The position numbers and the translations under genes are program-made. Of a stretch of 64,000 nt of DNA, positions 56,601 to 64,000 are shown one piece after another; the stretch's first letter is position 1; every line of letters starts with the position of its first letter. The stretch spans positions 12,276,001 through 12,340,000 of the forward strand of contig NC_092650.1 of assembly GCF_032118995.1 (NCBI RefSeq). The letters run 5' to 3'. The stretch comes from Asterias amurensis (taxonomy: Eukaryota > Echinodermata > Asteroidea > Forcipulatida > Asteriidae). The notes beneath the pieces are model-generated. The model was not told where the DNA came from and made no database searches. It saw nothing but the letters and a program-made list of their open reading frames with translations.

Positions 56601-59600
56601 TTTTTGGGAAATGAGTAAAACAATGTCATGAAAATAATTTTCGTCTCATGAGACGAAAATTATTTTAATCATTTACAAACGTATTTTCATGACATTTTTT
56701 ACTCATTTCTCAAAAACTACAGCACCTCAGTAAGTAATATTTGAGGGAGGCTTTCTACTATCATTATCTTTAAACCCTGTAAGTTTAATGTAAATCTATG
56801 GACATTTGGAAAAAGTACACAAATCCTTTAAAGTGTTTTCAATTTCCTACAGTTTAAGTAGGATTTGAAATTTGCATGGTGGCAATACGATAAGGAAAGG
56901 TTTGCAGTGACACCATGTAAGGATAATCTCTAAATGAGTTGGGGTGGTTCTGAAACTCGACGTTTCGATCAGTATGCTCTGATCGTCTTCTGGAGAAAAG
57001 GCTCTGATCGTCTTCTTTGGGCATCTTTTGACATGTGGGCGTGTCATGGCCTTAGCAGTTAAGATCGTCTTCTGGATTGTCTTCTGGGTTCTTCTGCCAG
57101 AAAACGATCAGAGCATACTGATCAAAACGTCGAGCTGAACCCAACGGTTCTTTTCAGAACCACCCCTACTCATTTAGAGATTATCATTGAGAGATAGTCG
57201 TTACACGGTGGTACCGCAAACCTTTCCTTCTATAGTTTGTTTAGCATTATAGTTTTATCCTTGAAGCAAATGACAAGAATCTGCTTGGATGTTATAATGA
57301 GTAACAAATAATAATAAGTGTTGTACTCATGCAATGGATAAACAAAGGATGGGATGAAAATGCACATTGAATAGTACAAGAATGCAAGGCTTGTGATGTA
57401 CAAGTAGGCCATGTGGTGGTTTTGAATAATCAATTGCGCTTGACCAACAATCCTCCAATCAAATGACAATACTTCTATTCATACAATATAGTACATGTAG
57501 ATTGACGCATTTACAAATGAGCTGCTACTCATGGATACCAGTTAAATTTATTCCTCCGTTTTACAATACATTATACAATTGATGCATTTTGTGTCATCAA
57601 CTGAATTACAGAGTCTGATTTCCTTGGTTGGTCTGAAGCCATTGAGTAGTGGGGACCATTCTATACCTTTGAGTGCCATGAAATGTTTGAGGGAGCTGTC
57701 ATCACTTCTAATGTCAAGACATGAATTCTACCATGATCCAGCTCTCTACTGTCCCAAACAAGGTCAGTTCTGGTCAATTAATCATAATGATAATGTATTT
57801 TTGACAAAGGTTTTATCTAATCAATTGTTGAGAGGCTCTTACATGTACATGTAAACGCTCCTTATTTGCACCTTAATTTTTTCTTTCCTCTGTTGTATTT
57901 TAAAGAAAAAACATGTGCCAAGGAGAATTTTGTGAATTGTGCATCTGTTTATTAAGTTCTTTGTAAAAACAGAGACTTTAGAAAATTGCAAATATTGCCA
58001 TTCATAATGTCAAGCAGAGTATCGCATTGCTACTAAACAAACAATTCAAAAGCTTACGCTTGTAGGATTGATATGTATGTCTTCTTCTTCAAGTGCCGTG
58101 AGCGCATTCTTTAGGCAGATACTGGTACTCAACTAAGTGTTCTATGTTATTGCCAGTTTTAATGCTTGTTGGCAGAACTGTGCGCCTAAGAACATTATCA
58201 TGTACATGTACGTACAATTCACTTTATACAAGGACTCAAGGAATACAATTGATAGTTGAAGGAACACGTTGCCTTGGATCGGTCGAGTTGGTCTTTGAAA
58301 AGCGTATGTAACCGTTTGTTATAGAATGCATATGATTAGAAAGATATCTTAAAAGTAGAATATAATGGTCCACACAAGTATCAAGTGCAGTCTATTTATT
58401 TCTGCAGAAGGCTTCCCTTCTTGTTGCCATACAGTAGTGCACTGTATAATATACAGACAGCTCATCACTTTTGTCACTTCAATTTTCTGCAGGATGCATG
58501 TCTAACCCAAAACGTCCGCTATCATTATGATTTGAACTCTCTTCTTTAATTTTATTAAAAGATTTTGGATCCCGGACAACCTCATCAGCATCTTCTGGCA
58601 CTGGAAGAGCATCTTGTTCAACTGGCCAATCAACTCTGAGTTCAGACTCAAGACCCTCTGTGATTGGACGAAATGAACCTCGTGTTAGAGGGGACGGAAG
58701 GGACCGAGATTCACCTAGTTCAGTGTAAGTAAACAGTATTGGCCACTTTTCAAACACGAGAGACACATGCAACCCGTGCTTGCCTCTCAGTACACACAAC
58801 TTATGCCGACGATGAACTTTCCATGCTGATACTAGGGATTTTGGGACTTTGTGTTAGAGTGTCCACATTACTTCAAATCAATTTGGAAAAAAGTTTGTTT
58901 TAATATTTTATTTTAAGACCAATATTTGCATACAATACATGTATATGCTGAAGCAATCATAACATACATTGCACATTGGTTTTTGTTTTGGTTCAATGTT
59001 GTTTAAAAAAGTCAAGTCTCAAGTTCTGTTCATGTCACTGATATTAGTGTTTCCAGATGTCTTTTTTTTTGACATGAGTATAATCTATTAAAAAAAATAG
59101 TAGGTTTTGGCTATTGAAGAGACAACAGGTCAATTGTCATTTGATACATATGCGGATCGTTTGCAAAGTCTATTGACTTCACTGATGAAATTGAGACTCT
59201 TTACGTTTTTGTTTTCAATCCAACTTCCTGTTGTTACTAAAATACAAGGTTAAACATCTTACCAGAAAGAAGAGGTGGAGATAATAGTCTCCAAGCTGCA
59301 ATGGTTTCAATATACATGTAATGTGTAGGAAATGATGATACAAACCTGGAACAGACACTATGGAATGTATGTGGTGACTAAAGGCCCGGTCCCACTGCAG
59401 CGATAACGAGAGTGATAACAAAATCGACGCAAAGAGAACGCATTTTATTGGTTGAATGAGAGTGTGCGTATTCTGTGTGGAGCAATTTGACCAATACATG
59501 TAGAATGCGTTCTCTTTGCGTCATCGTTGTCGTTATCGTTATCGTTATCGCTGCAGTGGGACCGGGCCTTTAGACAGAGATTATATTACCAGAAGCTTCT

Positions 59601-62600
59601 GTGGATAGTTTGAAGCTTGGATAGCACATTCAAAACAGTATGATTACGACTAGTACAGCATGTTCTATGTTCCTCTGACCCGTTTATCCAGCTATGGGGA
59701 CAGGGCATTCAGTAACATTTCACCCTGCCTCTGGAACTCTCTGCCTCAACATCTCAAGGACACACATGGCATCTCTCGATTCCAACATTCTCTCAAAACC
59801 CATCTCTTCAGATTAGCATTTGCAGATATAGAGTGAAATTTTCTTCTTGTTCTTTGACCAGCGCCTTTGAATGTTCTACAGATTTAGTGCGCTTTAAAAA
59901 TGCCGTATTATTATTATTATTAGTAGTAGTACACCCTGACTCTAATTACTTATGGTGTGTTCATGTTTGATTGTAGGGACTCTAGTCCAATGGCTGCAGA
60001 GATATCTGCTTCTGGTTCAGAAACGGACAGTGAAGATGCAATGATGCTTCAGTTCTCACAGCTTACTCTTGCCCAGTTTTCTTGTGATGTCCTCGTTCAT
60101 GTCATTCCACTTCTGAAGACTGCTAATACTGAGGTACTAATGTCTGGTGTGTACCTTCTGAGAGAGGTATTGAGGTTGATAGAGATCTCTATAACAGCTG
60201 ATATATGGAATGATGAATGTGCAGCAGGCAGAGCATTGGTGAGTAAGCTGATTTAGAAGTCATTCACCACTTCATTTTCCACAAAGTTTTTCAATGTTAC
60301 AATTTAGGTCTTGTTTTCAACTCCAACTAGTTTTTGGTTTTATAAACAATGGCACTTATGATCATTCCTAAAAATCAAACACTTTTCGGATCTTGGCTGT
60401 GCTCCGTGGTCATAATGGGTTGATGTGGCTGGCAGCCAAAGGTGCCCTTGCATGCCTGCTTCTTGAACACGTTGTAGCCGCATCCTTCGCAATTCAGCTC
60501 TAGCTGCGAGTGAGGACGATTAGCTCCCCCAAATTATTATTATTATTATTCCTGTAATGGTGCAGTTTACAAAGCTTCCTGGTAAATGGTGTGTTTTCTC
60601 AGTTTAAAAAGGAAGCTTTCATAAAGTAACTCTGTAACGACTGTAAACTTGGCCGGGGCAAACTTGTAACTACACGCCAGCAGGTCAGCCTTTTCTGCTC
60701 GCTCGTGACTATTTCCAACTCTTCTGTAGACTTTATGTCATATAAATCAAACAGTTCATATATCTAATAGTTTTTATTTGAATCTCTTTTAAATTTCCTG
60801 TTCAGCAGGTGTCAATTTGGAAAGGACTTGAGTAATGCTATAGACTTTCTGGATTGAATTATAGACTACGATGATGAATTTGTTTCATAGTAGTCATTTA
60901 TCTTAAACTCATTAATCAGTACTGTCTGTGTTCAGCTCCTTCACTCATTCCACAATCATTGTTTTACTACATCAACTGCCTTCAGTAACATTTGTTGTAA
61001 CCACAAACTTTACTTTGTCCTAAAATAACATTTATTTCAGTTCAATTGGTAAGGTATAATGTTGCAGTATTTTACTCTCCGTATTAACATTGCATGGTGT
61101 GATGGAGTAGTGTCTGTACACACATTGTGAACATAGTTAGCTCAAATTTGTTAATTTATTGATTTGATTTCCACAGGTGGATAAGTTATGTGAGAGTTTT
61201 GATAACCTTGGTGAAGTCCTTGAGTATCATTATCAGCTGTGCCACAATGATGACCATGAGTCATCTACCATTGTTTCTAAAGATGGTTTGTTTAATCACC
61301 GTCTCTCCATGATTGCCGTTCTCTCATTGGTCAAGAATCTACTGCAACATCTTGTTCCTCTAGACAAGGTAAATTACATCCACTTTAGAAATAAATAAGT
61401 TCTTTGAGTCAAACTAAGTAAAAAAAACACCAGTTGCAGTCAGCAGGCAAGCATAAACAGAAGTTGCCAACTTTGTAACTATAAAAACATCCGCACAATT
61501 TAGTTAAAGCCATTATACACTTTCGGTACAGAAAAAAGAAAAAAACAGTTCACAGATTTACAAATAATTTACAGGGTTTACAGAAGGTAATGGTAAAAGA
61601 CTTCTCCTGAAATATTATTCCATGAAATGCTCTACTTTTTGAGAAAACATTAAAACAATATCAATTCTCGATAGCGAGAATTACGGATTTATTTTAAACA
61701 CATGTCATGACACGGCGAAAACGTGGGAAAACAAGGGTGGGTTTTCCCGTTATTTTCTCCCAACTCCGATGACCGATTGAGCCTAAATTTTCACAGGTTT
61801 GTTATTTTATGTATAAGTTGTGGTATATGAAGTGTGAGCCTTGGACAATATTGTTTACCGAAAGTATCTAATGGCTTTAAATACTTACTTTGACTGATAA
61901 TGGGCCCTAACCTGGCCCTGTTCAGACAGCATCTTAAAGTTAGACCTCAACCGTTTGAACTTTACGAGCAGTGGGGGTTGGTTGTAAAAATAAAACTACT
62001 TTGCGTTCAGACAGCTTGAATTTAAACCCCTAAATGGTGTACAAAATACACTTGCTTTCACAATGGACCCTTCCCATGAAATATGCTAATTACATTCATG
62101 CCCGGTACAGACCCTGTTGGTTGGCAAACGCCATAGAGTTGTGCTATAAGCAGACGCGCAATCGCGTCTGCGTCAGGCACTCATTAGCTGTGTACAAAAC
62201 AGTGCGATGTTCCCTCATTTTGCCGACCAAAATGTTAGTGCACACGCGCTACGTGCAATTAACATATTTCATGGGAAGGGTCTATTGATGGCGTGTTGTG
62301 CAACACCCCAATGGTCAATTGTGAGGACTTGAAACTGGATGTGGCTGTTTTTATTCTGTCCACACTTTGTGCTAAAAGACAATCCTGAAGTGTTTAAACC
62401 ACCCTCGCTGACCGATTTAACTAATTCAGTTTTAAACTCAATTTGTTTAAGTTTGAAAAGCCTTCAGACACACACAGTTAAAATCAAATGATTTCTAAAT
62501 CATTTGGTTTTAAAAACCGACTTAAAGGAACACGTTGCCTTGGATCGGACGAGTTGGTCTATAAAAAGCGTTTGAAACCGTTTGTTATGAAATGTATATG

Positions 62601-63189
62601 GTTAGAAAGATGTTTTAAAAGTAGAATATAATGATCCACACAAGTGTCACTCAAAATTGCACGGTTTTCTTTTTACGTCCCGAACTATCACGGTCGGCCA
62701 TTTATGGGGGTCAAAATTTTGACTCCCATAAATGGCCGACCGTGTTTTTGGACGAGGTAAAAAGAAAACCACGCAATTTCGAGGCATATTTGTGTAGATC
62801 ATTGTATTCTACTTTTACATCATCTTTCTAACCATATGCATTTTATAATAAACGGTCAAAAAACGCTTTTCAAAGACCAACTCGACCGATCCAAGGCAAC
62901 GTGTTCCTTTAAGTTCTGTGTCTGAATGACCTGACTGCCAGTGCCTAGCTGCTATTAATAACCATTGGAATTCAGCTTGGATAAGTGTTTTCTTGTACTA
63001 CATTTACTCTACTAGGCCTGTGCTGATTAGTATCCAGATATTTTGTTTATGTTATTGTATTTATTAATACATAATTGAGAAAGACTCTGCTAGGGTTGAA
63101 ATGCATGCCTTTGTAACTATTTTTTGCATTTATACTATTGGTCCTTTTGGTTGGTAAGCAGTTTGCAATGTAGCAAATTCTACTTTCTC

Positions 63190-63226
<37 letters not shown>

Positions 63227-63459
63227 TCATCATCATTTAATATTAGGCTGCTGACATCTTACCCGAAGGTTTAGCATTATCAGTGTTTAATGCTGTGATG
63301 GATGCAGGCTTGGTGCACTGTTTGCCTCAAGTTAGACCAGTGCTGCTTCCATTTCTCAAGAAATGTCTACCGAGTAAACACGCCTTGTATAAGCACTCAG
63401 CTTCAGTTTGTACCTCCATGGAGAAAGCTTGCCACTTCATCCAACAGGTCGATCAGAAG
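47661..63459 (+). CDS. RTTN: Rotatin, N-terminal part (gene continues beyond the window)
   Basis: Rotatin is a very large armadillo-repeat protein (about 2,200 aa in human) of centrioles and basal bodies, needed for centriole elongation, cilia and left-right patterning. Eleven exons join in phase to 592 residues: 47661-47724, 51664-51851, 52816-53008, 53910-54062, 55397-55478, 56256-56370, 57612-57762, 58562-58724, 59977-60238, 61177-61368, 63247-63459. Matches to human rotatin as remembered include [86 protein letters not shown] and [10 protein letters not shown], and [14 protein letters not shown]. The start ATG is in exon 1 at 47661, giving [20 protein letters not shown], somewhat longer than the human start. 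Exon 8 (58562) is overlaid by a long antisense frame and is easy to miss. It was placed by its phase (1 in, 2 out) and its RTTN-like Ser/Arg/Gly sequence. No damage seen. A GT donor follows 63459, so the gene runs on. Confidence 0.93.
47812..50691. repeat. Family E MITE split by a 2.6-kb insertion
   Basis: Left part 47812-47992 ('agggtccaatttcatgctgc' to 'ttggtaatcctgtttttatc'), right part 50631-50691 ('ggaagaaatttcatgcaaag' to 'agctctatgaaactggaccc'). Joined, they would equal the 26827 copy in plan. Confidence 0.82.
47993..50630. mobile_element. Unclassified DNA element with GTAACGTAACTAACC repeats
   Basis: It lies in RTTN intron 1. Ends GGGGCAATTCCATG and, inverted, GGGCAATTCCACGG. Eight direct copies of GTAACGTAACTAACC or one-base variants start at about 48361, 48526, 48543, 48563, 50223, 50238, 50425 and 50602, so they form two clusters. 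No target duplication is convincing. Open frames are short (up to about 90 codons) and show no transposase features. Likely a non-autonomous transposon whose repeats are protein-binding sites (inference). Confidence 0.65.
50735..50970 (-). repeat. Retroelement tail plus palindrome
   Basis: Read on the minus strand a TTA-rich tail (50729-50748) follows 'gtgcacattacaagtc'. Upstream of it (higher coordinates) lies a palindrome with arms 'gttgcgataacatacaccct' and 'gggttttacgttatcgcaac', flanked by 'cacacaagtggggc' direct copies. The 'cctcctcccgacg' core is shared with 20733-20770. Confidence 0.5.
51183..51610. repeat. Palindromic MITE, family C, TTAA-flanked
   Basis: TTAA at 51179-51182 and 51611-51614. 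Ends AGGATTCGGTTACC and a loosely inverse 'tataaaccct'. The long arms share 'gaaagcttcccttcaaatat' and 'gtttttgagaaatgagtaaa'. It ends 53 bases before RTTN exon 2. Confidence 0.85.
52030..52540. repeat. Family H-like element in RTTN intron 2
   Basis: Contains 'attcccattcataaatgcgc', 'tccaccaataggagtagcaa' and 'gtatttataaatg' in the family H order, with a different hairpin end ('aaggctcgggcctttattgc'). The exon-like frame at 52249-52479 lies wholly in it. Confidence 0.6.
53099..53466. repeat. Family A MITE variant in RTTN intron 3
   Basis: TTAA at 53095-53098. Starts AGGGAAGGTACACATTTGGT, ends 'cgatagtgtaccttccct'. Central hairpin 'agacttctagctagaagtct'. Same subfamily as 1668-2026. Confidence 0.88.
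54080..54218. repeat. Short palindrome in RTTN intron 4
   Basis: 'tgcatgctgtgacggggtcc' and 'ggaccccgtcacagtgtgca' are the outer arms. It starts about 18 bases after the exon 4 donor. Confidence 0.75.
54537..55012. repeat. Composite palindromic element, family G
   Basis: 'actttataacaccccttaca' to 'ggggtgttataaaacaaata' encloses a GC-richer part. 'gctatggttaaaactacgac' and 'gtcgtagttttaaccatagc' form a second palindrome, ending 'agcagtcaatatttgtata'. Same plan as 25888-26320. Confidence 0.7.
55985..56095 (-). repeat. tRNA-derived SINE head, class II (Leu/Ser-like)
   Basis: Minus strand: 'gtcatggccttagcagttaa' (A box), 'gagcaccggactcaagctct' (anticodon arm-like), 'tgtgggtttgagttcggtc' (B box), closing 'gtgac'. 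Better preserved than 9455-9545. A fragment of it also sits inside the family F copy at about 57035-57064. Confidence 0.6.
56476..56826. repeat. Palindromic MITE, family C, TTAA-flanked
   Basis: TTAA at 56472-56475 and 56827-56830. Central hairpin 'cgtctcatgagacgaaaatt'. Arms share 'gaaagcttccctgaaaatat' words with 51183-51610. Confidence 0.88.
56858..57232. repeat. Palindromic repeat, family F, with a SINE fragment in its core
   Basis: Starts 'gtaggatttgaaatttgcat'. Outer arms 'ggtttgcagtgacaccatgt'/'ggtggtaccgcaaacctttc'. The core between the 'ctctgatcgtcttct' arms includes 'gtgtcatggccttagcagtt', which matches the SINE head at 56085. Confidence 0.78.
58258..58370. repeat. Family D fragment (one arm)
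   Basis: Starts AAGGAACACGTTGCCTTGGA and runs to the 'tagaatataatggtccacac' region, then stops. The right arm is missing. Confidence 0.75.
59380..59571. repeat. 192-bp MITE with near-perfect ends
   Basis: Ends AAAGGCCCGGTCCCACTGCA and exact inverse, continuing 'gcgataacga'/'atcgttatcgc'. Middle arms 'acgcaaagagaacgcatt'/'aatgcgttctctttgcgt'. Only one copy in the window. RTTN intron 8. Confidence 0.85.
59650..59935 (+). mobile_element. 5'-truncated CR1-like LINE, 3' end only
   Basis: One open frame reads [39 protein letters not shown] and RLAFADIE, then a stop. This is the standard C-terminal end of CR1/L2-type reverse transcriptase proteins. The short 3' UTR ends 'agtgcgctttaaaaatgccg' and a TTA-rich tail. 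The reading here is intact, so the copy may be younger than that at 17780. It lies 40 bases before RTTN exon 9. Confidence 0.85.
60385..60550 (+). repeat. Unidentified retroposon-like sequence with TTA tail
   Basis: A GC-richer block ('gctgtgctccgtggtcataa', 'ttgaacacgttgtagccgca') ends 'ctcccccaaattattattat', as SINE or LINE tails do. No tRNA-like head visible. Confidence 0.45.
61508..61876. repeat. Palindromic MITE, family B, TTAA-flanked
   Basis: TTAA at 61504-61507 and 61877-61880. Ends AGCCATTATACACTTTCGGT and inverse 'accgaaagtatctaatggct'. Confidence 0.88.
62060..62288. repeat. Palindromic element in RTTN intron 10
   Basis: 'ggacccttcccatgaaatat' and 'atatttcatgggaagggtc' are the outer arms. 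The centre has 'agacgcgcaatcgcgtct'. Confidence 0.75.
62526..62908. repeat. Palindromic MITE, family D, TTAA-flanked
   Basis: TTAA at 62522-62525 and 62909-62912. Ends AGGAACACGTTGCCTTGGAT and exact inverse. Centre 'ggccatttatgggggtcaaa'/'tttgactcccataaatggcc'. Confidence 0.92.
63190..63225. repeat. (AAT)n microsatellite
   Basis: Twelve uninterrupted ATA/AAT triplets ending about 20 bases before RTTN exon 11. It takes the place of the usual pyrimidine tract, so the acceptor looks weak. Confidence 0.9.
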
Positions 63460-63626
63460 GTGAGCATGTACACAGAGACCAATGTATCCTCACTGCTAAC
63501 AAAACATTGCAGTTATACTTACCTGACTTATAAACCCCTGTTCATCTATATTTCCTTCTTCATGTACGTGTTAATCTTTCAGCTCACCCCTCCATGGTAT
63601 TGATACAATCATACATTGTAGATACA

Positions 63627-63749
63627 GGGGTCGATTTCACAAAGAGTTAGAACTAGTCCGAACTTAGGACTAGTCCCAGGAGATATTAAAAACTTAAAAC
63701 GCCCTAACTCGAGATAAAACTAGTCTTAACTCTTTGTGAAATTCACCCC
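63627..63749. repeat. 125-bp palindromic MITE
   Basis: 'gtcgatttcacaaagagtta'-'gaactagtc' and inverse 'gactagtcttaactctttgt'-'gaaattcaccc'. RTTN intron 11. Confidence 0.82.
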
Positions 63750-63764
63750 AGAACTATTTTATAA

Positions 63765-64000
63765 TAAGGGAATCAATGTGTGGTGAAGAGGTTTTCAACT
63801 AGTTGTTTAATCCCAACGAGGCCTGGTTCTTGATAATTTTACCGAGATGAAGTCAAGGTAAATTATCAAGAACCAGGCCTAGGCGGGTTTAAACCACTAG
63901 TTGAAAACCGATCAACACACTTTGATTCCTATTTACAAATACCTTTTCGGTCAAAAACAACACTTTTTTGTCAAAAAGTAAAATAAATGCAAAAATTATA
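63765..64000. repeat. Family H element, cut by the window edge
   Basis: Starts 'agggaatcaatgtgtggtga' and holds the same hairpin ('gcctggttcttgataatttt' and inverse) as 16335-16900. The rest lies outside. Confidence 0.8.

Noticed and set aside
58479-58799. 106-codon antisense frame
   Set aside because: It is the shadow of RTTN exon 8, whose sense frame fits in phase and resembles rotatin.
1-64000. Endogenous retrovirus, LTR element or Polinton
   Set aside because: I saw no protease, integrase, capsid, envelope or family B polymerase signatures and no paired long terminal repeats. The retroelement coding remains are all LINE-type.

Overview
The window looks like animal nuclear DNA, most probably from an echinoderm and perhaps a sea star. 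It is AT-rich and its genes are split by ordinary GT-AG introns. Its proteins resemble vertebrate orthologues along their whole length. Short palindromic DNA elements fill the introns and the spaces between genes, and one LINE carries a 2A-like NPGP motif of a kind reported from sea urchin retroposons. The echinoderm assignment is inference from these traits. Exon positions were derived by hand from splice sites, reading phase and remembered human orthologues; no search was run.

Five host genes, left to right: (1) NDUFS3 (+, 1341-4378), the 30 kDa subunit of mitochondrial complex I, lacking its first exon(s). (2) A Rab-type small GTPase (-, 11776-9957) with altered switch motifs and a prenylated-type CC end; a 1-kb 18-bp minisatellite lies just upstream. 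(3) A ZNRF1/2-type E3 ubiquitin ligase (+, 14904-18603, four exons, 256 aa). (4) A DOK4/5/6-type docking protein (-, 41599-34491, PH plus IRS-type PTB domain, six exons, 292 aa as modelled). (5) The N-terminal 592 residues of rotatin, RTTN (+, 47661-63459, eleven exons, running off the right edge). DOK and RTTN are head to head about 6 kb apart. From memory DOK6 and RTTN are also neighbours in human, so the pair may be an old linkage. Otherwise the genes serve unrelated roles: respiration, vesicle traffic, ubiquitylation, tyrosine-kinase signalling and centrioles.

The stretch 18.6-34.5 kb has no recognisable gene and is mostly repeats: a C-rich tandem array split by a DNA element, MITEs of several families, and a 717-bp palindromic element with a clean 9-bp target duplication. 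I label the palindromic families with letters of my own. Families A, B, C, D and J all sit between TTAA tetranucleotides, as piggyBac-type transposition would leave them. F, G, H, E and others have no target duplication that I could settle. LINE remains include a 5' half with a 2A-like motif (44.7-46.5 kb) and two 5'-truncated CR1-like 3' ends with TTA-rich tails (17.8-18.5 and 59.65-59.93 kb). tRNA-derived SINE-like pieces occur at 8.1-8.3, 9.45, 15.6 and 56.0 kb.

The least explained structure is a roughly 2.64-kb insertion in RTTN intron 1 (about 47993-50630). It has short inverted ends, carries eight same-direction copies of a 15-bp word (GTAACGTAACTAACC), and splits an older palindromic element in two.
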